Assembly (NCBI GenBank): GCA_030615045.1 | Contig: JAUWZY010000027.1 | Location: 1 to 9,156 of the forward strand | DNA: 9,156 bases | Direction of reading: 5' to 3' | From: Chloroflexota bacterium | GTDB lineage: Bacteria > Chloroflexota > Dehalococcoidia > SZUA-161 > JAUWZY01 | Part shown: one piece after another, positions 1 to 6,461 of the stretch | Position numbering within the stretch: the first letter of the stretch is position 1 | How the letters are laid out: every line of letters begins with the position of its first letter | Notes under the pieces: generated by a model | The model's input: the letters and a program-made list of their open reading frames with translations, nothing else | What the model was told of the DNA's origin: nothing | Databases searched by the model: none | Made by a program: the position numbers and the translations under genes

Positions 1-734
1 CCAAGTGGTTCCAGATCAAGCGGCAGAAGGGGGTGACGGATGCCAGGCGGGGGCAGCTCTTCACCAAGTTAACTCGCGAGATCACTGTGGCCGCGCGTCA
101 AGGTGGCAGCGATCCTGAGAGCAATTCCCGACTTCGGCTGGCAGTGCAGCGAGCTCGAGACTATAACATGCCCATTGAGAACATTGAGCGAGCTATTAAG
201 AGGGCTTTGGGGCAGGTTGAGGGGACAGCGCTAACCGAGATCATCCTCGAGGGCTATGCCCCCGGGGGCGCTGCCATCCTGGTCCAAGCGCTGACCGACA
301 ACCGAAATCGAACCCTGGCCGAGATGCGCAATATCTTCACCCGAGGCGGCGGCAGCCTGGGGGAGGCTGGCTATGTCTCCTGGCTCTTCGAATCCAAGGG
401 GGTGCTTACCGTGGAGGCTGATGAGGTGGACGCCGAGGAACTGGCCCTATCTGCCATCGATGCCGGCGCCGACGATGTCAAGATAGAGGGCGGCTCAGTG
501 GAGATCTATACCAAGCCTGAGGATTTAGAGACAGTGAGGAAAGCCTTGGAGCGAGATTTCGTTATCTCCTCAGCTGAGCTTTCCCTGGTCCCCAGCACTG
601 CGGTCAAGCTCGATGACAAGGCAGCGCTTCAAGCCTTAAAGCTGTTAGATAAGCTGGAAGTGCTGGATGAAGTGCAGCACGTGTTCACCAACGCCGATTT
701 CCCCAATGAGGTAGTTCAGGAATATCGAAGCTGA
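1..734 (+). CDS. yebC: YebC/TACO1-family translation factor, 5' end cut by window
   Basis: The reading frame is open from base 3, and its first visible residues are KWFQIKRQKG followed by VTDARRGQLFTKL. This is the family N-terminus (GHSKW...IKR.KG..DA.RGK.FTKL), so only about five residues are missing upstream. The GTG at 33 is an internal Val codon and not the start. The visible 243 residues plus the missing ones match the usual length of about 245-250. Other family blocks are present: NMPIENIERAIKRALG, EGYAPGGAAILVQALTDNRNRT, and GGSLGEAGYVSWLFESKG. The family was long annotated as a transcriptional regulator (PmpR-like). More recent work on bacterial YebC and mitochondrial TACO1 points to a ribosome-associated role in translating difficult, proline-rich sequences. 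It sits 14 bases upstream of ruvC, a common bacterial arrangement that suggests co-transcription. Confidence 0.96.
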   Translation, partial: KWFQIKRQKGVTDARRGQLFTKLTREITVAARQGGSDPESNSRLRLAVQRARDYNMPIENIERAIKRALGQVEGTALTEIILEGYAPGGAAILVQALTDNRNRTLAEMRNIFTRGGGSLGEAGYVSWLFESKGVLTVEADEVDAEELALSAIDAGADDVKIEGGSVEIYTKPEDLETVRKALERDFVISSAELSLVPSTAVKLDDKAALQALKLLDKLEVLDEVQHVFTNADFPNEVVQEYRS

Positions 735-748
735 ACCCAAGCAGCAGG

Positions 749-1258
749 ATGTCAGTAAACTCCGTTTTAGGGCTCGACCCCGGTGTGGCAGCACTGGGAT
801 ATGGCGTAATAGAGGATCGCAGTGAGGGGCTCAAGGTCGTCGATTACGGGACTCTGACCACATCGGCAAAGTCTCCCACTCCAGAGCGATTGCAAACGCT
901 TTATCGGGGGCTTATCGAGCTCATGGAGCGCTATCAACCTCACGAGGTTGCGGTCGAACTCTTTATCGCCAGAAATCTAAGGACGGCGCTGGCAGTGGGA
1001 CAGTCAAGAGGTGTGGCTCTGCTGGCGGCGGCACATAAAGGGCTCCCCGTTTATGAGTACACACCACTCCGGGTAAAGCAGCAGGTCTGTGGTTATGGGC
1101 GCGGGGATAAGAAACAAGTCCAGAAGATGATCCAAATCCAGCTCGGGTTGTCCTCCATCCCCCAGCCCGATGATGCCGCCGATGCCCTGGCGCTGGCGCT
1201 CTGCCACATCCAGGAGACACGGCTGAAAAGGCTGATAGCCAATACAGAGGATGCTTAG
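749..1258 (+). CDS. ruvC: Crossover junction endodeoxyribonuclease RuvC
   Basis: RuvC is the dimeric Holliday-junction resolvase, a RNase H-fold nuclease that makes paired nicks in recombination intermediates held by RuvAB. The 169-residue protein is of normal length. The four acidic catalytic residues are all recognisable: D10 in LGLDPG, E70 in EVAVELFIARN, and D142 and D145 in DDAADALALA. The conserved segment ALAVGQSRGVALLAA (80-94) and the GYGRGDKKQVQKM region (115-127) also match the family. The ATG at 749 is the only sensible start, because it lies just ahead of the first catalytic strand. Its ribosome site is poor: an AGCAGG abuts the start codon, so translation may be coupled to yebC, which ends 14 bases earlier. 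ruvA follows after 30 bases. Confidence 0.97.
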   Translation: MSVNSVLGLDPGVAALGYGVIEDRSEGLKVVDYGTLTTSAKSPTPERLQTLYRGLIELMERYQPHEVAVELFIARNLRTALAVGQSRGVALLAAAHKGLPVYEYTPLRVKQQVCGYGRGDKKQVQKMIQIQLGLSSIPQPDDAADALALALCHIQETRLKRLIANTEDA

Positions 1259-1288
1259 GCTGAGCCATGCCGGTTCGAAGAGCTGAAC

Positions 1289-1855
1289 ATGATCTGTGGC
1301 CTTGAGGGGATTCTTGAGTGGCAAGGGGATGACTTTGTTATCCTCAATGTGGGCGGGGTCAGCTTCCGAGTTTATGTGCCCGCATCGACCCTGAGCAAGT
1401 TAGAGGATGTCGGCAGCACGGCCAAGCTCCATACCCATCTGCAGGTAAAAGAGGATAGCCTTACCCTCTATGGCTTCTCCTCAACCGAGGAGCTTGAGCT
1501 TTTCCAGGTGCTCATCAGCGTCTCCGGTGTCGGACCCAAGATTGCCTTGGCTCTGCTTTCGGCGCTGCGCCCAGAGCAGGTAATTATGGTCATCACCTCA
1601 GGGAATGCTGAAATGCTGAGCCGAGTGCCCGGGGTGGGACAAAAGATGGCTGCTCGCCTCGTCGTCGAACTCAAGGGCAAATTGCCTCGCATCGAAGTCC
1701 CACTCCCATTAGATGCCGAGGTTTTAGCGGCGCTGACCAGCCTGGGCTACTCCATGGCAGAGGCAACCCGAGCCCTGGCCTCCCTCCCTGATACCCCCGA
1801 TTTAACCCTCGAGGACAGGCTCAAAATAGCCCTCCAGCATCTGAGCAAGGGCTAA
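1289..1855 (+). CDS. ruvA: Holliday junction branch-migration subunit RuvA
   Basis: RuvA is the tetrameric junction-binding protein that holds four-way DNA open and recruits the RuvB motor. The 188 residues show the three family domains. The first is an OB-fold, about residues 1-62, with GGVSFRVYVP and the VKEDSLTLYGF signature. The second is a pair of helix-hairpin-helix motifs, SGVGPKIA (79-86) and PGVGQKMAAR (114-123). The third is a small C-terminal RuvB-binding domain, about 143-188, with EVLAALTSLGYSMAEA. The ATG at 1289 gives MICGLEGIL, close to the family's MIG.L.G start. The upstream ribosome site is weak (GAAGAG), as for ruvC. RuvB does not follow; the next gene is comEA, after a 70-base gap with its own promoter. 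Nothing looks broken. Confidence 0.97.
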   Translation: MICGLEGILEWQGDDFVILNVGGVSFRVYVPASTLSKLEDVGSTAKLHTHLQVKEDSLTLYGFSSTEELELFQVLISVSGVGPKIALALLSALRPEQVIMVITSGNAEMLSRVPGVGQKMAARLVVELKGKLPRIEVPLPLDAEVLAALTSLGYSMAEATRALASLPDTPDLTLEDRLKIALQHLSKG

Positions 1856-1864
1856 AGCGCCCTT
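1847..1864 (+). terminator. Weak hairpin spanning the ruvA stop codon
   Basis: AAGGGC (1847-1852) and GCCCTT (1859-1864) form a perfect 6-bp stem around a 6-base loop that contains the ruvA TAA. There is no T-run after it (TACGGC follows), so it is not a canonical intrinsic terminator. At most it may attenuate transcription or protect the transcript end before the comEA promoter. Confidence 0.25.
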
Positions 1865-1890
1865 TACGGCTACCTCCCACTCCCCTAATA

Positions 1891-1899
1891 TGCTATAGT
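1891..1899 (+). promoter_or_regulatory. Extended -10 promoter for comEA
   Basis: TGC followed by TATAGT (1894-1899) is an extended -10 element (TGnTATAxT). The region 17 bases upstream (around 1871-1876) has no resemblance to TTGACA, which is acceptable for extended -10 promoters. The predicted transcript start is near 1906, about 20 bases ahead of the comEA ATG. The site lies in the 70-base gap after ruvA, where a new transcription unit is plausible. Confidence 0.5.
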
Positions 1900-1902
1900 A
1901 CG

Positions 1903-1917
1903 CTCAAAGCATTTGAG
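1903..1917 (+). promoter_or_regulatory. Inverted repeat at the comEA transcript start
   Basis: CTCAAA (1903-1908) and TTTGAG (1912-1917) form a perfect 6-bp inverted repeat around GCA. It sits directly downstream of the -10 box and overlaps the start of the ribosome site (GAGGGGGA, 1915-1922). It could be an operator or a 5'-leader hairpin that masks the ribosome site. The stem is short and A/T-rich, so chance is possible. Confidence 0.3.
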
Positions 1918-1925
1918 GGGGAAAT

Positions 1926-2411
1926 ATGTGGCAGTGGCTGGAACAGCACCGCGGACCCATTATCCTGTTCCTGATAGCGCTGATCCTCATCGGCGGTGCG
2001 GTATTCATCTACCGCCAGGTTACGCCCGGTGGGGCATTGGAGGTCACCATCGCCCCAGCAGAGGAGATCACAGTTTCCGTCACTGGAGAGGTGAAAAATC
2101 CTGGCAGCTATGAGCTGCCAAATGGTGCCCGCGTTGCCAACGCTATCAAAGCTGCCGGCGGCTTCACTCATAATGCTTACTTGGGAGGGATCGACCTCGA
2201 GCAGAGACTCGGCCATGGAGAGCACATCCATATTTACCACATCGATGTCCTGTCAAAGGTCAACATCAATACCGCTAACGCTTCGCTGCTTGATACCTTG
2301 CCTGGCATCGGCCCGGTCAAAGCACAGAATATCATCGATTATCGGACGGAGCACGGACCTTTCCTGAGCATCGAGGAAATACAGAATGTCTGGGGCATTG
2401 GTGTGAGGTGA
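1926..2411 (+). CDS. comEA: ComEA-like DNA-binding competence protein, C-terminus frameshifted
   Basis: ComEA is a membrane-anchored receptor that binds double-stranded DNA outside the membrane and passes it to the ComEC channel. Residues 11-29 form one membrane segment after a short cytosolic N-terminus. Residues about 47-104 form an SLBB-like domain (VSVTGEVKNPGSYELPNG). Residues about 111-161 are a helix-hairpin-helix domain with VNINTANASLLDTLPGIGP and IIDYRTEHGPF. The start is backed by GAGGGGGA ending 4 bases before the ATG. The TGA at 2409 cuts the protein at WGIGVR (161 residues). Two bases downstream another frame reads TYNGLKDLITVY and stops at 2447-2449, which is exactly the family's usual ending. 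About 12 conserved residues are therefore lost, through a real mutation or a sequence error. The rest of the gene is intact. comEC follows. Confidence 0.9.
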   Translation: MWQWLEQHRGPIILFLIALILIGGAVFIYRQVTPGGALEVTIAPAEEITVSVTGEVKNPGSYELPNGARVANAIKAAGGFTHNAYLGGIDLEQRLGHGEHIHIYHIDVLSKVNINTANASLLDTLPGIGPVKAQNIIDYRTEHGPFLSIEEIQNVWGIGVR

Positions 2412-2458
2412 CCTACAACGGTTTAAAGGACTTGATCACGGTTTATTGAAGCTGGAAG

Positions 2459-4018
2459 ATGGCGCTTATCTACCTCAGCCTATCCTGGCTCATCGGGGTC
2501 TACTTGGGCTCCAGCATTGGCCTCGCTTGGGGCCTTGCCTTGGTGGCGGTGGCTGGGGTCTTGATTTTAGTCCTCCTATTGCGCCGCCGCCGAGCCCTGC
2601 TTTTATTCGGGCTTTGCCTCATCCTCCTCTCCGGCGGCATTGCCCGCTATCAAGCAACCATCCCTACTTGGGATGAGAATGCCCTCCAATTCTACAATGA
2701 TAGGGAGAACCCGGCACAGATCGAGGGGCTGGTCGCTGCCGACCCCGATCCCGGAGAGAAGAGCACCGCTCTGCGCCTTGAGCAGATAAAGATAAAGATG
2801 GATGGAGAGTGGCGAGAGGTTTCAGGTGCCGCCCTGATTTATGCCCCCAGGTTCCCCGACTTTGGCGCCGAGCGTGATTTCCCCTATTACCGTTATGGAG
2901 ACCTGCTCAGATTTGAGGGTTACCTGGAAACGCCGCCAGAGTTGGAAGATTTTGACTGGGCGGAGTACCTCGCCCGCCAAGGTATTTACTCCATTATCCG
3001 CTATCCAGACAATGTAGAGCTCGTTGCCAGCGGACAAGGGTCCAAACCCTTAGAGTGGCTCTATGGACTGAGAGCTGACATGTCCCAAGCTTTGGACCGG
3101 TCTCTATCCGAGCCGCAGAACTCGCTGGCGCAGGCAGTGCTTCTGGGCAAGCGCAGCGGCCTTCCCCTTGAACTGAAGGAGGATTTCGCCAGTATAGGGA
3201 CGGCGCATATTATCGCTGTCTCCGGACTTCACGTCAGTATTGTTGCCGGCATTGTCCTCAGCCTCGGCGTCTACCTCTTCGGCAGGCGGCGCCCCACCTA
3301 TTTGCTGTTTGCCCTGACTGCTGTCTGGCTTTATGCTATGCTCACCGGGTTTCGGCCTCCGGTATTCCGCGCCGCCATCATGGGTAGCCTCTGGCTTTTT
3401 GGCGACTATATCGGCAGACCGCGCAGCGCCCTTACTGCTCTTCTCCTTGCCGCCGCCATTATGGTTGGCATTCAGCCTCTTCTGTTGTGGGATGCTTCCT
3501 TTCAGTTGAGCTTTGCCGCTATGGCCGGGCTGGTATTCCTGACCCCGAAATTTCAAGACCTGGGGGCAAAAGCCCTTGGCGGCATCTCAGAGAAAACCGG
3601 CTGGCGGGCGTCGTCTGCCCGTTTCGCTATCGACATCCTCTCAGTAACCTTGGGCGCTATCCTGTTCACCCTGCCCCTCATTGCCTTCTACTTCGACAGG
3701 ATCTCCATAGTAGCTCTGCCAGCCAATTTCTTCATCTTGCCTGCGGTGCCCGGCATCATCATCACAGCAGCCTTGGCTGGGGTTGTCGGACTTTTCGCCC
3801 TTCCTTTGGCTCAGGTCCTCGGCTGGGTTGCTTGGCTATTCACCACCTATGCCATCAAGGTCAGCGAGCTTTTCTCAGCTTTGCCCTTCGCCTCTGTAGA
3901 TGTCGAGGTTGGCATGCCGCTGGTCTGTACTTATTACGTCCTCATTGCCATTGCTCTTTGGCTTATCGCCAAGAGGAGGCAGCTCAGGAGATGGTTAGCA
4001 AAGCGAAGAAATATTTAG
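2459..4018 (+). CDS. comEC: ComEC/Rec2 channel protein without the MBL domain
   Basis: ComEC is the polytopic membrane channel that carries one strand of incoming DNA into the cytosol. This 519-residue protein holds the first two of the usual three domains. Two membrane segments (about 5-40 and 47-62) lead into the extracytosolic OB-like DUF4131 region (about 65-190, including DWAEYLARQGI at 167-177). The Competence domain follows from about 220 to 505, with HIIAVSGLHVS (250-260), GFRPPVFRAAIMGS (297-310) and DASFQLSFAA (345-354). The in-frame TGA at 2447 forces the start to the ATG at 2459, with GGAAG directly upstream. The protein ends in a basic tail, RRWLAKRRNI. The metallo-beta-lactamase domain fused here in B. 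subtilis ComEC is encoded by the next gene, which starts inside this one (28-base overlap). Confidence 0.95.
   Translation: MALIYLSLSWLIGVYLGSSIGLAWGLALVAVAGVLILVLLLRRRRALLLFGLCLILLSGGIARYQATIPTWDENALQFYNDRENPAQIEGLVAADPDPGEKSTALRLEQIKIKMDGEWREVSGAALIYAPRFPDFGAERDFPYYRYGDLLRFEGYLETPPELEDFDWAEYLARQGIYSIIRYPDNVELVASGQGSKPLEWLYGLRADMSQALDRSLSEPQNSLAQAVLLGKRSGLPLELKEDFASIGTAHIIAVSGLHVSIVAGIVLSLGVYLFGRRRPTYLLFALTAVWLYAMLTGFRPPVFRAAIMGSLWLFGDYIGRPRSALTALLLAAAIMVGIQPLLLWDASFQLSFAAMAGLVFLTPKFQDLGAKALGGISEKTGWRASSARFAIDILSVTLGAILFTLPLIAFYFDRISIVALPANFFILPAVPGIIITAALAGVVGLFALPLAQVLGWVAWLFTTYAIKVSELFSALPFASVDVEVGMPLVCTYYVLIAIALWLIAKRRQLRRWLAKRRNI
3974..3990 (+). promoter_or_regulatory. Ribosome binding site for the separate MBL gene, inside comEC
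   Basis: A full AGGAGG (3974-3979) lies 11 bases before the ATG at 3991, and a second AGGAG (3986-3990) touches it. The same bases encode Arg-rich codons in comEC. Their presence supports independent initiation of the downstream gene over a sequencing frameshift in a fused comEC. I saw no canonical X-XXY-YYZ slippery heptamer in the overlap. Confidence 0.55.
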
Positions 4019-4914
4019 CCCGTGTGCTCAAGCTCGCGTCTGGGGTGCCGATAAAGTGGGCCCTTTTCCCCCTCCTCCTCGTAGCTATATTGGTCTGGAT
4101 CGCTGCTATAACTACCCCGGATAGTAAACTTCACGTCTTTTTCCTCGACGTCGGTCAAGGTGATGCCATCCTGATCCGGACCCCATCTCATCATCACATC
4201 CTCATCGATGGCGGCCCCAGCCCCGAGGCGATAACCACCGAGCTCGGCAGCAGGCTCCCCTTCTGGGGCCGCACTATAGACCTGGTGGTGCTAACCCATC
4301 CCCACGATGACCATATAGCCGGGCTGGTCGAGGTGCTGCGCCGCTATGAAGTGAAGCAGGTATTAGAGTATAATGCCACAAGCCTCGGCTTCCATTCCTC
4401 AACTTATGATGAGTGGCTCAAGCTAATCGAGGAGAAAGGCATCAAACGCACCATCGCCCGAGCCGGACAGCGAATCGAACTCGGGGCCGGGATCTGGTTG
4501 GATATCCTCCATCCCCCGGCTGAATTGCTCCAGGACACAGACTCAGATATAGATAATAACGGCATAGTGCTGCGGCTTGTCTATGGCGAGATCAGCTTCT
4601 TGCTCACGGCAGATATTTACCAGGAAAGTGAACAATATCTCCTCGGGCAGGGGGTTGAGCTTGAGAGCACAGTGCTTAAAGTGGCCCATCACGGGGCTGA
4701 CACCTCATCCAGCCCTTCATTCCTGGATGCGGTCAGCCCCCAGTTGGCAGTTATCTCAGTGGAGGCAGAGAACAGGTTCGGCCATCCCCATCCCGAAACC
4801 ATGACCCGATTAACCGAGAAACTTGGCCAGGATAATGTTTATCTCATCTCAGAAAGAGGAAACATTGAGCTGATAAGCGATGGACATAAGCTTTGGCTGA
4901 AGACGGAGCGCTAA
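3991..4914 (+). CDS. Membrane-anchored ComEC-type metallo-beta-lactamase domain protein
   Basis: This 307-residue protein corresponds to the C-terminal domain of full-length ComEC, thought to act as a nuclease on the strand that is not imported. A membrane segment (about 23-41) is followed by FLDVGQGDAILI (51-62), LIDGG (71-75), the metal-binding motif THPHDDH (102-108; H103, H105, D107, H108), LTADI (205-209), VAHHG (231-235) and GHPHPE (264-269). All expected metal ligands look present, so an active hydrolase is likely. The reading frame is open further upstream (from about 3487), but that part is only a shadow of comEC. The ATG at 3991 is supported by AGGAGG (3974-3979) and by a second AGGAG touching the start codon. 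It overlaps comEC by 28 bases, which suggests translational coupling. It ends 5 bases before the convergent gene. Confidence 0.93.
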   Translation: MVSKAKKYLARVLKLASGVPIKWALFPLLLVAILVWIAAITTPDSKLHVFFLDVGQGDAILIRTPSHHHILIDGGPSPEAITTELGSRLPFWGRTIDLVVLTHPHDDHIAGLVEVLRRYEVKQVLEYNATSLGFHSSTYDEWLKLIEEKGIKRTIARAGQRIELGAGIWLDILHPPAELLQDTDSDIDNNGIVLRLVYGEISFLLTADIYQESEQYLLGQGVELESTVLKVAHHGADTSSSPSFLDAVSPQLAVISVEAENRFGHPHPETMTRLTEKLGQDNVYLISERGNIELISDGHKLWLKTER

Positions 4915-4919
4915 CATCA

Positions 4920-5576
4920 TCACTTGGCGATACAAAACTCGTTCAGGGGACACTCGCCGCATTTTCGCTTTTTGCAGTAGCCCAAGCCGAGTTTAACCAG
5001 TGCCGTCTCAATCCTTGCCAGCCTCTCCGCCTCAAAATCCCTTACATTTATATAGAGATTTCGGGCCACGCTTTGCGCTATTTTTGATCTCGCCGGCTCT
5101 ATGTTCCATTGCCCTCGCAACTCCCTCAAGAATATCTGCACCGTCATGGGACCAATGCCCTTGAACTCCTGCAAGCGTCTCTCCAGATCCTTGGTATCCG
5201 ATGCTTGATGGTATAGGTCCTCCAAAGAGCCATATTTTCCTTTAAGGCTGTTCATTATATCAAGCAGTTTTGAGGCGGTGGAGAAGTCGTAGCGCACATA
5301 GCCACCGGAATCGAGGATTTCAACCAGCCGATCCCAGCCCGCTTCTATTATCGCCTCCGGGGTATCAACGCCAGCCATTTCAAACTGGCGATATGTGTTT
5401 ACTGCTATCCTTTCGCTGATCCTGGCTCCAAATAGGATCGAGGCCAGAAACCACTTGAACCTCCCCGCAGGCTCGGAGAGGTCGATCCCGAGATCTTCAG
5501 AATAAAGCGGAAACAGAGCAAGGAGGGCATCGATTTTCTCTATATGGGACTCATCGGGTCGGCGATATGCGCTCAT
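4920..5576 (-). CDS. Endonuclease III-like HhH-GPD protein with [4Fe-4S] cysteines, atypical active site
   Basis: This 218-residue protein has the layout of helix-hairpin-helix base-excision glycosylases (EndoIII/MutY/AlkA superfamily). It has a helical N-terminal half, then the hairpin FKGIGPMTVQIFL (138-150), then a C-terminal cysteine cluster C201-C206-C209-C215 that should bind an iron-sulfur cluster. The spacing is C-X4-C-X2-C-X5-C, two residues tighter at the first gap than the standard C-X6-C. The Lys of EndoIII's hairpin is Met here (M144). The stretch where the catalytic Asp should sit reads WNIEPARSKIA, with only a Glu (E160) nearby. Its substrate is therefore unclear, and a non-glycosylase role is possible. 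I chose the ATG at 5576 over the upstream GTG at 5585, because GGGGAGGT lies 7 bases before the ATG and overlaps the GTG. It follows the radical SAM gene by 19 bases. Confidence 0.85.
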   Translation of the reverse strand: MSAYRRPDESHIEKIDALLALFPLYSEDLGIDLSEPAGRFKWFLASILFGARISERIAVNTYRQFEMAGVDTPEAIIEAGWDRLVEILDSGGYVRYDFSTASKLLDIMNSLKGKYGSLEDLYHQASDTKDLERRLQEFKGIGPMTVQIFLRELRGQWNIEPARSKIAQSVARNLYINVRDFEAERLARIETALVKLGLGYCKKRKCGECPLNEFCIAK

Positions 5577-5583
5577 CCCCAGC

Positions 5584-5591
5584 ACCTCCCC
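5584..5591 (-). promoter_or_regulatory. Strong ribosome binding site deciding the HhH-GPD gene start
   Basis: Read on the minus strand, GGGGAGGT occupies 5591-5584. It leaves a 7-base spacer to the ATG at 5576 but overlaps the alternative GTG start at 5585. It therefore favours a protein beginning MSAYRRPDESH over one three residues longer. Confidence 0.6.
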
Positions 5592-5595
5592 ATCG

Positions 5596-6435
5596 CTATT
5601 TTGAGAAACAGAGCCTCATTTTGTCATCAAGCCTATATCTCTTGGCTAAGCGAGTGACGGTGGTTATCAAATCCGCCGAGTATCGCACCCTGGCTTCGGC
5701 ATTGAACAGAATTTCCCTAAACTCATCGATGAGGAAGGGATAATGCTCCTGGAGAAAATTATGAAGGGAGGCCCAGACCCTGGGGCGGGGATTTAGCCGA
5801 TCGACGTAGAAATAAGCCACACCTGCCTCGGATATCAGCTGCAACAGAGTGCCTAAGTTATCTTCGCCATCGGAAAGGCGAGGCATAAAAGGACCCAGAA
5901 AGGCATAGGTTGTGATGCCCCTCTCCCTGGCATCATGAAGAAGTGAAATACGCTTTTCGGTGGCGGATGCCCGGGGCTCGATTTTGGCCCGCAAAGATTC
6001 ATCGAGAGTGGTGAGCGTGACCCCTAATTCGACATCCTCCCCGCCTTGCAACAAATCGAGGTCGCGAGCGGCCAGACCGCTTTTGGTCAAGATGGTGACT
6101 GGATAGCGATAATGAAGCAATAGCTCCAGGCAGCTACGGGTGAGCTCATATTTCGCCTCCAGAGGCTGCCAACCATCGCATACCGAGCTAATATAGACTC
6201 GCCCCACCTTCTTCCGCCTGAGTTCTCGTTTCAGGGCCGCTGGCGCATTTATCTTCACATCGACGAAGCTGCCCCAAGGTTCCCCAGGGTGGGTAAATCT
6301 GGTGACGAATCTGGCGTAGCAATAGACGCAGCCATGCTCACAGCCAGCATAACAGTTGACAGTATAATCAGCTAAAGCGGATTTATTCAGAATCGATTTA
6401 CATTCAATTTCGGCAATCCTGCAGCTGCCGTTCAT
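5596..6435 (-). CDS. SPL-like radical SAM protein (COG1533 / Rv2578c type)
   Basis: This 279-residue radical SAM enzyme resembles the family often annotated as SplB-related DNA repair photolyase, most of whose members have no proven substrate. The cluster-binding motif is C32-EHG-C36-VY-C39-YAR, a CX3CX2C pattern that coordinates the [4Fe-4S] cluster and S-adenosylmethionine. Further family blocks are VYISSVCDGWQPLEAKYELT (80-99), VTILTKSG (113-120), LGVTLTTLDESL (137-148), IEPRA (152-156) and YAFLGPFMPRLSDGEDN (177-193). The position before the conserved Asp in the second block is Cys (C86). The GTG at 6438 and ATG at 6435 are both possible starts. GGAAAGG just upstream is better spaced for the ATG. 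It probably heads a two-gene operon with the HhH-GPD gene. A repair role is an inference from context. Confidence 0.85.
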   Translation of the reverse strand: MNGSCRIAEIECKSILNKSALADYTVNCYAGCEHGCVYCYARFVTRFTHPGEPWGSFVDVKINAPAALKRELRRKKVGRVYISSVCDGWQPLEAKYELTRSCLELLLHYRYPVTILTKSGLAARDLDLLQGGEDVELGVTLTTLDESLRAKIEPRASATEKRISLLHDARERGITTYAFLGPFMPRLSDGEDNLGTLLQLISEAGVAYFYVDRLNPRPRVWASLHNFLQEHYPFLIDEFREILFNAEARVRYSADLITTVTRLAKRYRLDDKMRLCFSK

Positions 6436-6461
6436 CACACCTTTCCGCTGCTTTCAGCTTT

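Noticed and set aside
3104..3556. 150-codon open frame antisense to comEC
   Set aside because: Gly/Lys/Glu-rich translation opposite conserved comEC motifs, with no credible ribosome site seen; a shadow.
3487..3990. Open frame upstream of the MBL gene that would extend it by 168 residues
   Set aside because: It lies wholly inside comEC in another frame, its translation is His/Arg/Ser-rich with no family match, and a good ATG with AGGAGG sits at 3991.
4005..4018. Programmed -1 frameshift joining comEC to the MBL frame
   Set aside because: No X-XXY-YYZ heptamer in the overlap (GAAGAAATATTTAG does not fit in the comEC frame), and an independent start with a ribosome site exists.
4905..4960. 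Bidirectional terminator between the convergent genes
   Set aside because: Only 5 bases separate the stops, and I found no convincing GC stem with T-runs on either side.
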